A DNA stretch of 64,000 nt from Pseudomonas parasichuanensis. Lineage in GTDB: Bacteria; Pseudomonadota; Gammaproteobacteria; Pseudomonadales; Pseudomonadaceae. A program made the translations under genes and the position numbers. The notes below the pieces were generated by a model, which made no database searches, was not told the origin of the DNA, and saw only the letters and a list, made by a program, of their open reading frames with translations. Each line of letters opens with the position of its first letter. Position 1 is the first letter of the stretch. The stretch covers positions 186,001 through 250,000 of the forward strand of contig NZ_BQHO01000001.1 in the NCBI RefSeq assembly GCF_021601385.1, written 5' to 3'. Of this stretch, positions 24,573 through 33,327 are shown piece by piece.

Positions 24573-25964
24573 ATGGATTACCTGCCGCTGTTCCATAAGC
24601 TGCAGGGCGGCCGCGTACTGGTCGTCGGCGGTGGCGAGATCGCCCTGCGCAAAGCGCGCCTGCTGGCCGATGCCGGCGCCGCGCTGCGGGTGGTGGCGCC
24701 GGAGGTCGACGGCCAGCTCGCGGCAATGGCCCGTGAGGGCGGTGGCGAGGTGCTGGTGCGCGGCTATCAGCCGTCGGACCTGGACGGCTGTCGTCTGGTG
24801 ATCGCGGCCACCGATGACCCGGGCCTCAATGCCCAGGTCTCGGCGGATGCGCAGGCGCGCAGCCTGCCGGTCAATGTGGTTGACGCGCCGGCCCTGTGCA
24901 CGGTGATCTTCCCCGCCATCGTCGACCGCTCACCCTTGGTGTTGGCGGTCTCCAGCGGTGGCGATGCCCCGGTGCTGGCACGGTTGATCCGCGCCAAGCT
25001 GGAGGCCTGGATCCCATCGGCCTATGGCGAATTGGCAGGCCTGGCCGCGCGCTTCCGGCACAAGGTCAAGGCCTTGTACCCTGACGTCAACCAGCGCCGT
25101 GGTTTTTGGGAGAACGTATTCCAGGGGCCGATCGCCGAGCGCCAGCTGGCTGGGCAGGGTGCCGAGGCCGAACGCCTGTTGCAGGCGATGGTCGACGGCG
25201 CGCCGGTGCAGCAGGGGGGCGAGGTGTATCTGGTCGGTGCCGGCCCGGGTGACCCGGACCTGCTGACCTTCCGTGCCCTGCGCCTGATGCAGCAGGCCGA
25301 CGTGGTGCTGTACGACCGGTTGGTGGCGCCGGCCATCATCGAGATGTGCCGGCGCGACGCCGAGCGTATCTACGTCGGCAAGCGCCGCGCCGATCACAGT
25401 GTGCCGCAGGACCAGATCAACCGGTTGCTGGTCGACCTGGCCCAGCAGGGTAAGCGCGTGTTGCGGCTCAAGGGCGGTGACCCGTTCATCTTTGGCCGGG
25501 GTGGCGAAGAAATCGAGGAACTGGCCGAACAGGGCATCCCGTTCCAGGTGGTGCCTGGCATCACTGCGGCCAGCGGTTGTTCCGCCTACGGCGGTATTCC
25601 GCTGACCCACCGCGACTATGCCCAGTCGGTACGCTTCGTGACCGGCCACCTGAAGGATGGCACCAGCAACCTGCCCTGGCACGACCTGGTGGCGCCTGCG
25701 CAAACCCTGGTGTTCTACATGGGGCTGGTGGGGCTGCCGACCATCTGTGCCGAGCTGATCCGCCATGGCCGCGCGGCCAGCACACCTGCGGCGCTGGTGC
25801 AGCAGGGGACCACGCGCAACCAGCGGGTGTTCACCGGTACCTTGGCTGATTTGCCTGAACTGGTGGCCCGGCATGAGGTGCATGCACCGACCCTGGTGAT
25901 CGTCGGGGAAGTGGTGCAGTTGCGCGAGAAGCTGGCGTGGTTTGAAGGTTCGCAAGACAGCTGA
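24573..25964 (+). CDS. cysG: Siroheme synthase CysG (multifunctional)
   Basis: A 463-residue fusion. The N-terminal 215 residues are the dehydrogenase/ferrochelatase part (NAD loop [29 protein letters not shown]). The C-terminal part is uroporphyrinogen-III methyltransferase ([57 protein letters not shown]). It makes siroheme from uroporphyrinogen III for sulfite and nitrite reductases. The ATG at 24573 follows the serS stop by one base. Confidence 0.96.
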   Translation: MDYLPLFHKLQGGRVLVVGGGEIALRKARLLADAGAALRVVAPEVDGQLAAMAREGGGEVLVRGYQPSDLDGCRLVIAATDDPGLNAQVSADAQARSLPVNVVDAPALCTVIFPAIVDRSPLVLAVSSGGDAPVLARLIRAKLEAWIPSAYGELAGLAARFRHKVKALYPDVNQRRGFWENVFQGPIAERQLAGQGAEAERLLQAMVDGAPVQQGGEVYLVGAGPGDPDLLTFRALRLMQQADVVLYDRLVAPAIIEMCRRDAERIYVGKRRADHSVPQDQINRLLVDLAQQGKRVLRLKGGDPFIFGRGGEEIEELAEQGIPFQVVPGITAASGCSAYGGIPLTHRDYAQSVRFVTGHLKDGTSNLPWHDLVAPAQTLVFYMGLVGLPTICAELIRHGRAASTPAALVQQGTTRNQRVFTGTLADLPELVARHEVHAPTLVIVGEVVQLREKLAWFEGSQDS

Positions 25965-25986
25965 AATCGTTGGTGCCGCCTCGCGG

Positions 25987-26051
25987 CCCTTTCGCGACAC
26001 AAGGCCGCTCCTACACGATCCCTGTAGGAGCGGCCTTGTGCCGCGATAGGG
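25987..26051. repeat. REP-type inverted repeat
   Basis: CCCTTTCGCGACACAAGGCC then GCTCCTACA is inverted at 26023-26051 with two mismatches; same family as 16150. It lies between convergent cysG and the glutathione transferase gene and may aid termination. Confidence 0.8.
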
Positions 26052-26073
26052 CTGCAAAGCAGCCCCGGCTTTC

Positions 26074-27033
26074 TCAAGCCTTCCAGATCCCTTTCCCCGG
26101 CAACCGTTCCCGGTCATGTGGCTGATTGAAATCCTGCAGCGGCCCTTTTGGCACAATCCCGTTCGGGTTGATGGTCTTGTGGCTCATGTAGTAGTGCTTC
26201 TGGATATGCTCCATATCCACCGTGCCCGCCACCCCCGGCCACTGGTAGAGCTCACGCAGCCAGTTGGACAGGTTCGGGTAGTCGCTCAGGCGGCGCAGGT
26301 TGCACTTGAAATGGCCGTGGTACACCGCGTCGAAACGCACCAGTGTGGTGAACAGGCGCACGTCGGCTTCGGTCAGATGTTCGCCGGCCAGGTAGCGCTG
26401 GCGAGCCAGCAGCCCTTCCAGATAATCCAGCTCATTGAACACCTCATCGAACGCCGTTTCGTAGGCGTCCTGCGTGGTGGCGAAACCTGCGCGGTAAACA
26501 CCGTTGTTCACGGCCGGGTAAATGCGCTCGTTGAGTGCATCGATGGTGGTGCGTAGCGGGGCTGGGTAAAGGTCCAGGGTGTTGCCGGTCAGCTCGTCGA
26601 ATGCCGAGTTGAAGATACGGATGATCTCGGACGACTCGTTGTTGACGATGCGCTTTTCCTGTTTGTCCCACAGTACAGGCACGGTCACGCGCCCGGTGTA
26701 GTGCGGGTCGTCCTGGGTGTAACGCTGGTGCAGGTACTGCAGGGCATCGAGGTGGTCGCCGCTGGAGCCTTCCTGCTGGTCGAAGGTCCAGCCATGCTCG
26801 CCCATCAGCCAACTGACCACCGACACATCGATAAGCGGCTCCAGGCCTTTGATGGCACGCACGATCAGCGTGCGGTGAGCCCAGGGGCAGGCGAGCGACA
26901 CATACAGGTGGTAGCGGCCGGCTTCGGGGGCGGGCAGCGGGTTGCGTCGTTGCGAATTCTCGCGCTGGAAGGCGCCGTCCTTGCTGGTCTGGTACCACTG
27001 GTCATGCCAGCGGCCATCGATCAAAAGGCCCAT
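26074..27033 (-). CDS. Glutathionyl-hydroquinone reductase (Xi-class GST)
   Basis: A 319-residue Xi-class protein, longer than ordinary GSTs. The catalytic motif is SLACPWAHR with Cys-49, and the C-terminal helical domain contains FDEVFNELDYLEGLLARQRY and LTEADVRLFTTLVRFDAVY. Such enzymes (YqjG/PcpF) reduce glutathionyl-hydroquinones using glutathione. It stands alone, convergent with cysG; its promoter lies before 27034. Confidence 0.93.
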   Translation of the reverse strand: MGLLIDGRWHDQWYQTSKDGAFQRENSQRRNPLPAPEAGRYHLYVSLACPWAHRTLIVRAIKGLEPLIDVSVVSWLMGEHGWTFDQQEGSSGDHLDALQYLHQRYTQDDPHYTGRVTVPVLWDKQEKRIVNNESSEIIRIFNSAFDELTGNTLDLYPAPLRTTIDALNERIYPAVNNGVYRAGFATTQDAYETAFDEVFNELDYLEGLLARQRYLAGEHLTEADVRLFTTLVRFDAVYHGHFKCNLRRLSDYPNLSNWLRELYQWPGVAGTVDMEHIQKHYYMSHKTINPNGIVPKGPLQDFNQPHDRERLPGKGIWKA

Positions 27034-27129
27034 GCTGGAGCTCCTCGGAACAAAGTGTTTGTCGTTGGAGCTCAGTCTAGAGCAATGCGTTCGAACGAAT
27101 AGCGCAAAGAGTGCGGCTAACAGATCTGT

Positions 27130-28131
27130 TTATTTGATGTTTCCGCGGGTGGCCCAGTAGGCGCGGGCGGTACTGAATGCCAGCTCGCGGTCGTGGCCCA
27201 GGCCACGCAACGCCAGGGCCATGGTCGCGATCACGGCCATTTCGCCGTAGCTGTCTTCGGCTTCGCCGCGCCAGACGGCAAGCAGGTGCTCCGGTTGCAG
27301 GCTGGCGGGCTTCACATGGCGCTGGGCGCTCATGGCAGGCCACTCCTCGTCCCAGGCATCACCGGCCGAAGTGCCATACAGATGGCTGGTGACATCCGGG
27401 TTGATCTCGATCTCGCCACCGTCCCCCTTGATCACCAGTGCGTGGTCGCCCAGCAGCCGGCTGGCCTCGCGGTGCACGGCCTGGTAACCGGGGTGGAAGA
27501 TGCTTTGCAGGCCACAGCGCGCGGCGAGGGGGTTGAGTACCCGTGCCAGCGAGTGGATCGGTGAGCGCAGGCCGAGGGTGTTGCGCAGGTCGATCATGCG
27601 CTGCAACTGCGGCGCCCAGTCCTGCAGTGGGAAGAAGGCCAGCTGGTGACTGTCCAGCGTGTGCGCAACGGTTGCCCAGTCGCGACACAGCGGGATGTCC
27701 AGCAGGCCGAGCAGTTGCTCGGTGTACAGGCGCCCGGCGGTGTGGGCGCCGCCGCCGTGCATCAGGATGCGTGCGCCATTACCGGCCAGGCACTTGGCCG
27801 CCAGCAGGTACCAGGGCAGGTGGCGCTTCTTGCCGGCGTAGCTCGGCCAGTCCAGGTCGACGTTGATGCGTGGCGCCTGCAGGTGGGCGCGCAAGGCCTC
27901 GGTGAAACCCGCCAGCTCCTCGGCGCTTTCCTCCTTGTGCCGCAGCAGCATCAGGAAGGCGCCGAGCTGGGTGTCCTCGACCTTGTCTTCGAGCAGCAGG
28001 GTCATGGCTGCGCGCGCTTCCTCGCGGGTCAGGCCGCGGGCGCCGCGCTTGCCTTTGCCCAGAATGCGCACGAATTCGGCGAAGGGGTGTTCGGTCGGTG
28101 TTTCCAGGGTGAGCGGGCGGGGTGCGTTCAT
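27130..28131 (-). CDS. TrpD2/YbiB-family anthranilate-phosphoribosyltransferase-like protein
   Basis: A 333-residue protein with the TrpD fold: N-terminal helical domain (RGLTREEARAAMTLLLEDKV; LGAFLMLLRHKEESAEE) and a glycine loop (NGARILMHGGGAHTAGRLY) replacing the PRPP motif of true TrpD, with GDGGEIEINPD in the second half. E. coli YbiB, the closest relative I can name, binds nucleic acid rather than making tryptophan. The start overlaps the tusE stop (ATGA, 28128-28131), so it belongs to the tus operon, which hints at a tRNA-linked role (inference). Confidence 0.82.
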   Translation of the reverse strand: MNAPRPLTLETPTEHPFAEFVRILGKGKRGARGLTREEARAAMTLLLEDKVEDTQLGAFLMLLRHKEESAEELAGFTEALRAHLQAPRINVDLDWPSYAGKKRHLPWYLLAAKCLAGNGARILMHGGGAHTAGRLYTEQLLGLLDIPLCRDWATVAHTLDSHQLAFFPLQDWAPQLQRMIDLRNTLGLRSPIHSLARVLNPLAARCGLQSIFHPGYQAVHREASRLLGDHALVIKGDGGEIEINPDVTSHLYGTSAGDAWDEEWPAMSAQRHVKPASLQPEHLLAVWRGEAEDSYGEMAVIATMALALRGLGHDRELAFSTARAYWATRGNIK

Positions 28132-28463
28132 ATGCAGTTGGTCGGCTTGGGCAGGCCCGCCAGCTTGGCGGCAAGTTTGGCGGGAGTGCCATTGAACAGG
28201 CGGTTCAGGTGCGGGCTGTTGCCCTTTTCCGCGCCCAGCTTGAGCGCGGTGTACTTGATCAGCGGGCGGGTGGCTGGCGACAGCTGGTACTCGGCGTAGA
28301 ACTGGCGCAACAGCTCGAGGATTTCCCAATGGTCGGTGGTGAGGGCGATATCTTCACGGGCCGCGAGCGATTCGGCGACCTCGTGAGACCAGTCCTGCAG
28401 GTCGACCAGGAAGCCGTCCTTGTCCAGGGCGATGGCGCGATCGCCAACAGTCAGGGTGCTCAT
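28128..28463 (-). CDS. tusE: Sulfur relay protein TusE (DsrC family)
   Basis: A 111-residue DsrC-family protein; the C-terminal arm ends PKPTNCI with the sulfur-carrying Cys-110 at the penultimate position. Other family features: DGFLVDLQDWSHEVA and ALTTDHWEILELLRQFY. TusE takes persulfide sulfur from TusBCD and passes it to MnmA for tRNA 2-thiouridine. It overlaps tusB by four bases and the TrpD2-like gene by four bases. Confidence 0.95.
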   Translation of the reverse strand: MSTLTVGDRAIALDKDGFLVDLQDWSHEVAESLAAREDIALTTDHWEILELLRQFYAEYQLSPATRPLIKYTALKLGAEKGNSPHLNRLFNGTPAKLAAKLAGLPKPTNCI

Positions 28464-28756
28464 AGCCAGCTGTTGACCTTGTCATAGTGCAGGGTGAGTT
28501 CGATGAAGGCCGGGTAGTCCACGGCCTTGGCCAGTGGGCTGGAGAGGGCACGGGCGTGCAGGTCTTCGTCCAGGGCGAACAGGCGGTCTTGCAGGTTGGC
28601 GGCTTGCAAGGCGCGCAGGGGCTCGCTACCGGTTTTAAGTGCATAGGTGGCGTCGCCACACAGCAATACCGCGTCTTGCGGGCCGAGCAGGCGCAGGCAG
28701 CTGGCCAGGCGCTCGTCCGCGAAAGGCGAGTGGGCAATTACGTGCAGGGTCGTCAT
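28460..28756 (-). CDS. tusB: Sulfur relay subunit TusB
   Basis: A 98-residue TusB/DsrH protein (MTTLHVIAHSPFADERLAS...). The conserved region LLCGDATYAL fits the family. It forms a TusBCD heterohexamer. Its ATG shares one base with the tusC stop and its stop overlaps the tusE start, showing tight translational coupling. Confidence 0.9.
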   Translation of the reverse strand: MTTLHVIAHSPFADERLASCLRLLGPQDAVLLCGDATYALKTGSEPLRALQAANLQDRLFALDEDLHARALSSPLAKAVDYPAFIELTLHYDKVNSWL

Positions 28757-29115
28757 CAGAGGGTTACCACCTGGTCGAAACGGGCGATCAACGCGGCCAG
28801 TGCGGCATCGTCGAGGATCTCGACGGGCAAAGCCAGCGTGGTGCTGTCCAGGCCGCGGCGGGCCAGGCTGTGGCTGCAGGCGAACAGCTCCTCGACGCCG
28901 AACATCGGCAAGGCCTGGAGGTTGGCGGCCAGGTTTTTCTGTTGCAGGGCGTCCGGGTGCTGTTCGTTGGTCAGCTGGAACACCCCGTCGTCGAGGAAAA
29001 GCATGCCCAGCGGCAGGTCGAACGCACCGCCGGCCAGGGCAATATCCAGGGCTTCGCGTGCGGACGGGCCACTCCACGGCGCCTTGCGGCTGATGATCAG
29101 AAGCGATTTGGCCAT
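28756..29115 (-). CDS. tusC: Sulfur relay subunit TusC
   Basis: A 119-residue TusC/DsrF protein (MAKSLLIISRKAPWSGPSAR; LALAGGAFDLPLGMLFLDDG-type core without a catalytic Cys in the DsrE position). It is structural in the TusBCD hexamer. I use the ATG at 29115; the tusD stop lies at 29117-29119, just before it. Confidence 0.92.
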   Translation of the reverse strand: MAKSLLIISRKAPWSGPSAREALDIALAGGAFDLPLGMLFLDDGVFQLTNEQHPDALQQKNLAANLQALPMFGVEELFACSHSLARRGLDSTTLALPVEILDDAALAALIARFDQVVTL

Positions 29116-29116
29116 T

Positions 29117-29509
29117 TCAATCCCCCCCAAAACAGATCAGGCGGTCGGCAACCTGTGCGGCTTCGTGCAACTGGCCCAGCCCCGACAGTTCCCAAGGTGC
29201 TGGCAGGTTCACGGCCGGGCGCTGGTAACGGTTGGCTTCTTCTTCATTGAGCACGCCCCTGCGCAGGGCGGCAGCAATGCAGACCACGGCGTCGAGTTGG
29301 TGCTCGCTGATGAACGTGCGCCATTGATTGGCCACGTCGAGTTCATCCTGTGGCGCGACGATATTGGCCGAGGCGCTGTGCACCCCGTCCTGATAGAAGA
29401 ACAGCCGAGCAACTTCATGCCCGCCGGCCAGTGCCGCCTCGGCGAAGCGCAGGGCGCGACGCGAGGAGGGCGCATGCGCCGGGGAAAAGACCGCAATGGC
29501 GAATTTCAT
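29117..29509 (-). CDS. tusD: Sulfurtransferase subunit TusD
   Basis: A 130-residue DsrE-like protein beginning MKFAIAVFSPAHAPSSRRAL. The active-site Cys-77 is in DAVVCIAAALRRGV, matching E. coli TusD Cys-78. It accepts sulfur from TusA (not in this window) and hands it to TusE. First gene of tusD-tusC-tusB-tusE plus the TrpD2-like gene. The upstream hairpin at 29551-29574 separates it from the permease, so it needs its own promoter in the 42 bases after the hairpin, or read-through. Confidence 0.95.
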   Translation of the reverse strand: MKFAIAVFSPAHAPSSRRALRFAEAALAGGHEVARLFFYQDGVHSASANIVAPQDELDVANQWRTFISEHQLDAVVCIAAALRRGVLNEEEANRYQRPAVNLPAPWELSGLGQLHEAAQVADRLICFGGD

Positions 29510-29550
29510 GGAAAACCCGTGTAAAGGAATGCGGCCATGATAAAGCAAAA

Positions 29551-29574
29551 AGCCCGCGCTGGTGGGCGCGGGCT
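29551..29574 (-). terminator. Terminator of the xanthine permease gene
   Basis: AGCCCGCGC / GCGCGGGCT-type stem; on the minus strand it is followed by TTTTTGC. It ends permease transcription before tusD. Confidence 0.75.
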
Positions 29575-29596
29575 CTGTCTGCAAGGCCGTGATCGG

Positions 29597-30976
29597 TCAG
29601 GCTTGTTCCTTGCTCTCCGGCAGGAACCAGTTGAGCACCAGGGCGCAGATGCCACCGGTGGCGACGCCCGACTCCAGCACGTTACGCAATGCCGCCGGCA
29701 TGTGTGCGAGGAACTCCGGCACCTGAGCCACGCCAAGGCCCAGGGCCAGCGACACGGAAATGATCAGCAACGCCCGGCGGTCGAGGCGGGTGCTGGCGAG
29801 GATGTTGATACCCGATGCGGCGACTGCACCGAACATCACCATGGCCGCACCGCCCAGCACCGGCTCCGGCACCGCCTGGATAACCCCGGCAACGCTGGGG
29901 AACAGGCCCAGCAGGACCAGCATGGCGGCGATCCAGATACCGATATGGCGGCTGGCAATGCCGGTCAGCTGAATGACGCCGTTGTTCTGGGCGAAGATCG
30001 AGCTGGGGAAGGTGTTGAACACGCCGGCCAGTAGCGAGTTGGCGCCGTTGACCAGTACCCCGCCCTTGATCCGCTGCATCCACACCGGGCCTTCGACCGG
30101 TTGGCGCGAGACCTTGCTGGTGGCGGTGACATCACCGATGGCTTCCAGCGAGGTGACCAGGTAGATCACCAGCATCGGAATGAACAGCGCCCAGGAGAAA
30201 CTCACGCCAAAGTGCAGCGGCGTCGGTACCTGGAACAGCGCGGCCTGGTGCATGCCAGTGAAGTCCAGGCGGCCCAGGTAGCCGGCCAGGGCATAGCCCA
30301 CGGCCAGGGCAATGACGATGGCGCAGCTGCGCATCCACACCACCGGGATACGGTTGAGGATCACGATGATCGCCAGCACCACACCCGACAGCAGCAGGTT
30401 CTCGCCGTTGGCGAAGGTGCCGTTGGCCATGGCGCCGAAGCCGCCGCCCATGCTGATCAGGCCGACCTTGATCAGGGTCAGGCCGATCATCAGCACGACG
30501 ATACCGGTGACCAGCGGGGTGATCAGGCGCTTGACGAAGGGCAGGATGCGCGAAACGCCCATCTCTACGAACGAGCCGGCAATGACCACGCCAAAGATGG
30601 CCGCCATCACGCCTTCCACCGGCGTGCCCTGCTTGACCATCAGTGCGCCGCCCGCGATCAGCGGGCCAACAAAGTTGAAGCTGGTGCCCTGCACGATCAG
30701 CAAGCCGGCGCCGAACGGCCCAAAGCGCTTGCATTGCACGAAGGTGGCGATGCCGGAGATCACCAGCGACATGGACACAATCAGGTTGGTATCGCGAGGC
30801 GAGACCCCCAGCGCCTGGCAGATCAGCAGCCCAGGGGTAACGATCGGCACGATGATCGCCAGCAGGTGCTGAAGTGCCGCCAGCAAGCCGATCAACAGGC
30901 GAGGCTTGTCCTCTAGGCCCAGGACCAGTTCGTTGGCAGGCGCCGCCGCGCCCGGCCCGTGTTCGTGTGAACTCAT
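29597..30976 (-). CDS. NCS2-family xanthine/uracil permease, XanP/XanQ-like
   Basis: A 459-residue inner-membrane protein with about 14 hydrophobic segments. The NCS2 signature Q-N-x-G-x4-T-G appears as AQNNGVIQLTGIASRHIG, the form found in E. coli XanQ/XanP, and ALQHLLAIIVPIVTPGLL holds the conserved Gln-His. Proton-coupled xanthine uptake is the best prediction; uracil or uric acid are alternatives. It is monocistronic, with a terminator downstream. Confidence 0.9.
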   Translation of the reverse strand: MSSHEHGPGAAAPANELVLGLEDKPRLLIGLLAALQHLLAIIVPIVTPGLLICQALGVSPRDTNLIVSMSLVISGIATFVQCKRFGPFGAGLLIVQGTSFNFVGPLIAGGALMVKQGTPVEGVMAAIFGVVIAGSFVEMGVSRILPFVKRLITPLVTGIVVLMIGLTLIKVGLISMGGGFGAMANGTFANGENLLLSGVVLAIIVILNRIPVVWMRSCAIVIALAVGYALAGYLGRLDFTGMHQAALFQVPTPLHFGVSFSWALFIPMLVIYLVTSLEAIGDVTATSKVSRQPVEGPVWMQRIKGGVLVNGANSLLAGVFNTFPSSIFAQNNGVIQLTGIASRHIGIWIAAMLVLLGLFPSVAGVIQAVPEPVLGGAAMVMFGAVAASGINILASTRLDRRALLIISVSLALGLGVAQVPEFLAHMPAALRNVLESGVATGGICALVLNWFLPESKEQA

Positions 30977-31116
30977 GGGAAATACTGCCCCGGAAGAAAA
31001 AAGGAGCGCATTCTACGGGCTGAATCCCGATAGGGGTAGGGGTTAGGAAGATAGCGTCACAATCGCAGATGAAGCTGACTTAAAGGTCAGTTTGTGTAGC
31101 CTTTCCATCAGTCACG

Positions 31117-31142
31117 AAAAAGCCCGCCGAAGCGGGCTTTTC
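31117..31142. terminator. Terminator after the BAX-inhibitor-like gene
   Basis: AAAAGCCCGC / GCGGGCTTTT with a short CGAA loop, 23 bases past the stop on the minus strand; flanks are A- and T-rich so it may work on both strands. Confidence 0.85.
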
Positions 31143-31164
31143 CTGGCTGCTCGAGAGGTTTGAA

Positions 31165-31836
31165 TCAGTCGTCGCGGCCCATGATGCCGAACAGCTGCAG
31201 CAGGCTGATGAACAGGTTGTAGATCGACACATACAGGCTGATGGTGGCCATGATGTAGTTGCGCTCGCCGCCATGGATGATGGCGCTGGTCTGGAACAGG
31301 ATGCAGACCGACGAGAACAGCACGAAGCCGGCGCTGATCGCCAGTTGCAGGCCGCTGATCTGGAAGAAGAAGCTGGCCAGCACGGCGCCCATCAGGACAA
31401 AGAAGCCAGCAGTGATGAAACCGCCGAGGAAGCTCATGTCCTTGCGGGTGATCAGTACGTAGGCCGACAGGCCGCCGAAGACCAATGCGGTCATGGCGAA
31501 TGCCGAGCTGACGACTTCGGCGCCACCGCTCATGCCCAGGTAGCGGTTGAGGATCGGGCCGAGGATGAAGCCCATGAAACCGGTGAGGGCGAAGGTGGAC
31601 ACCAGGCCCCAGACCGAATCACGCAGCTTGGCGGTGAGGAAGAACAGGCCGTAGAAGCCGATCAGCACGACGAACACGTTGGGGTAGCGGAAGCCCATCT
31701 GCTGCGAGACGAAGGCCATGATGCCACTGAAGGCGAGGGTGAGCGCCAGCAGGCTGTACGTGTTGCGCAGGACCTTGCTGATCTCCTGCTGCTCGACCTG
31801 CTGGCCGTGGTGGACGGCGTAATCCTGTTCGCGCAT
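31165..31836 (-). CDS. BAX inhibitor-1/YccA family membrane protein
   Basis: A 223-residue protein with seven hydrophobic segments, starting MREQDYAVHHGQQVEQQEIS and ending LFGIMGRDD. The family pattern is visible in KVLRNTYSLLALTLAFSG and ISLYVSIYNLFISLLQLFG. E. coli YccA is an FtsH substrate and modulates membrane proteolysis; some BI-1 members leak Ca2+/H+. The ATG at 31836 has AAGGAG upstream. Confidence 0.92.
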   Translation of the reverse strand: MREQDYAVHHGQQVEQQEISKVLRNTYSLLALTLAFSGIMAFVSQQMGFRYPNVFVVLIGFYGLFFLTAKLRDSVWGLVSTFALTGFMGFILGPILNRYLGMSGGAEVVSSAFAMTALVFGGLSAYVLITRKDMSFLGGFITAGFFVLMGAVLASFFFQISGLQLAISAGFVLFSSVCILFQTSAIIHGGERNYIMATISLYVSIYNLFISLLQLFGIMGRDD

Positions 31837-31984
31837 GGCGACACTCCTTTGGTGTGTACCCAGGCGTTGAAGCCTGGCGAATGAAACGTATGGTTGCTGG
31901 AGCATACCAGAGCTGTCGCAACCCGCGACACAGAGAGTTTGACAGCTTGTTTCATTAAGGTATTATTGCCGCCGCAAAACAGCT

Positions 31985-32072
31985 GGAAGCGTGGCCGAGT
32001 GGTTTAAGGCAACGGTCTTGAAAACCGTCGATGGGCAACTATCCTAGAGTTCGAATCTCTACGCTTCCGCCA
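31985..32072 (+). tRNA. tRNA-Ser (anticodon UGA)
   Basis: 88 bases with encoded CCA. The acceptor stem GGAAGCG pairs with CGCTTCC; the anticodon loop CTTGAAA carries UGA; the long variable arm (GTCGATGGGCAACTATCCTAG region) is typical of serine tRNAs; the T loop is TTCGAAT. It is a likely phage attachment site, given the recombinase remnant just downstream. Confidence 0.97.
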
Positions 32073-32077
32073 CATTC

Positions 32078-32103
32078 AAAGCCCTGATTATTCAGGGCTT
32101 TTT
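32078..32103 (+). terminator. Terminator of tRNA-Ser
   Basis: AAAGCCCTGA / TCAGGGCTTTTT hairpin starting six bases after the CCA end. Confidence 0.9.
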
Positions 32104-32157
32104 GCGTTTTTGGGGCATAGAAAAACGACACGTGGGAACACCCTTGGGAATGGTTTA

Positions 32158-32177
32158 TATCGGAAGCGCTTCCGATA
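32158..32177. repeat. 20-bp perfect palindrome beside the integrase remnant
   Basis: TATCGGAAGCGCTTCCGATA is self-complementary over all 20 bases. It shares CGCTTCCG with the 3' end of tRNA-Ser. It lies five bases from the recombinase stop codon, so it may be part of an old attachment region; that is inference. Confidence 0.6.
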
Positions 32178-32182
32178 CTTTC

Positions 32183-32266
32183 CTACTTGGTGGGTTTTGC
32201 CAAGGCTCCAACTCGGCGATAAACACGCTCAGTAATGTCGCCCTTGGTGTGCCCCAGCAGTAGTAA
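32183..32266 (-). pseudogene. C-terminal remnant of a tyrosine recombinase (integrase)
   Basis: The 27 codons before a TAG at 32183 read LLLLGHTKGDITERVYRR followed by VGALAKPTK. This matches the end of phage integrases: the LLGH box with the second active His, then the catalytic Tyr in VYRR and a lysine-rich tail. Codons further upstream (to about 32340) are open but do not look like integrase, and no start or catalytic Arg domain is present. It faces tRNA-Ser 110 bases away, the usual layout of an integrated element's end. Confidence 0.65.
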
Positions 32267-32351
32267 CGGCGAGTGCAAACTCACCGCTGGGGCTTCGATG
32301 GCAACGTGCATACCAGGCAGCCGAAGCCATTTCAAATGGGCGACAGGGTAC

Positions 32352-33110
32352 TCACTTCAAGGTCACATCGTTGAACTTGAGGGCCTGGCTGCCGTTGTCC
32401 CGCGTCGAGATCATCAGCTTGATCGACGGGCTGTGCTCGACCTTTCGGTCGGTTTCCTGGAACACCAGACTCACCGTGGTCGGCACATTGCGCAGGATCT
32501 GGAAGCCATTCCAGAAGCTGACCGGTTGTTGGCCCACCCGCAGCTCCTTGATCGACACCGGCGCACCGGACTCGTCGAAGAACCGGCTGGCGTTCTCAAA
32601 CCGGAAGTCGCGGTCCATGTCCAGGTTGGTGAGCGTGAAGGTGCAGTTGGGATAGCGGCCGATATTCTCGCAACCCACCAACTCGATACGCACGCCGTCC
32701 ACCACTTCCATGCGCTTGCCCAACAGGTTGTTGCCGTCGTTCTCGACGACCATCGATTGAACCTTGGCGAACTCGAACGTCGGCTTGGCGTATTCGGTGC
32801 CAAGAATGAAAAAGACGAACGACAAGCCCGCTATCAGCAGGGTGAGGGCTGCTGCGTGGAGCATCTTCGGCAAGTTGCGGATTTGCCAGCAGAGCGAAAG
32901 CGCGCCGAGCACGGTGAATACGCTGACCAGCAGTACGATGTTGCGCCAGTTAATGAAGCCGAAACCGAATACGCTTGGGTCGGGCACCAGGTAGGTGATG
33001 ATTGCCCACATACCGCCCAGGACAACGCCCAGGCCGGTCATGATCCTGGCAGCCAGCGAAGTAATCTGGCTGGTGCGAGGAGAAAACCCGGGGGCTTGTG
33101 CTTGATTCAT
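32352..33110 (-). CDS. Unknown three-helix membrane protein with an extracytoplasmic beta domain
   Basis: A 252-residue protein I cannot assign. Three hydrophobic helices are visible at about 23-42, 55-75 and 83-104, followed by about 145 residues likely outside the membrane. That part has two cysteines (Cys-147 in VGCENIGR and Cys-156 in YPNCTFTLTN) placed to form a disulfide, and alternating strands reminiscent of Ig-like domains. GGAG lies seven bases before the ATG. It sits between an integrase tail and a phage lysis cassette, so it is probably element cargo, possibly a lysogenic-conversion or exclusion gene (inference). Confidence 0.75.
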   Translation of the reverse strand: MNQAQAPGFSPRTSQITSLAARIMTGLGVVLGGMWAIITYLVPDPSVFGFGFINWRNIVLLVSVFTVLGALSLCWQIRNLPKMLHAAALTLLIAGLSFVFFILGTEYAKPTFEFAKVQSMVVENDGNNLLGKRMEVVDGVRIELVGCENIGRYPNCTFTLTNLDMDRDFRFENASRFFDESGAPVSIKELRVGQQPVSFWNGFQILRNVPTTVSLVFQETDRKVEHSPSIKLMISTRDNGSQALKFNDVTLK

Positions 33111-33327
33111 GCGAACTCCGTGTAATGCCTACTGCTGGTAAGGGATTGATTTCAAAGTGCCATTATCTCGACGATCAAGGTGCGGGTAAAGCTACGGGAG
33201 GAGGAGGGGCGCAAGGTCGATGAGAAAAATGCGTGTGGTGGGTACCGTCTATTCCTTCCCAGGTTCAACGCTTCGAAATCCATGGCATGGGTATCAGGGC
33301 ACCTGGTCGGGCAGTCGCTCGCGCAGG

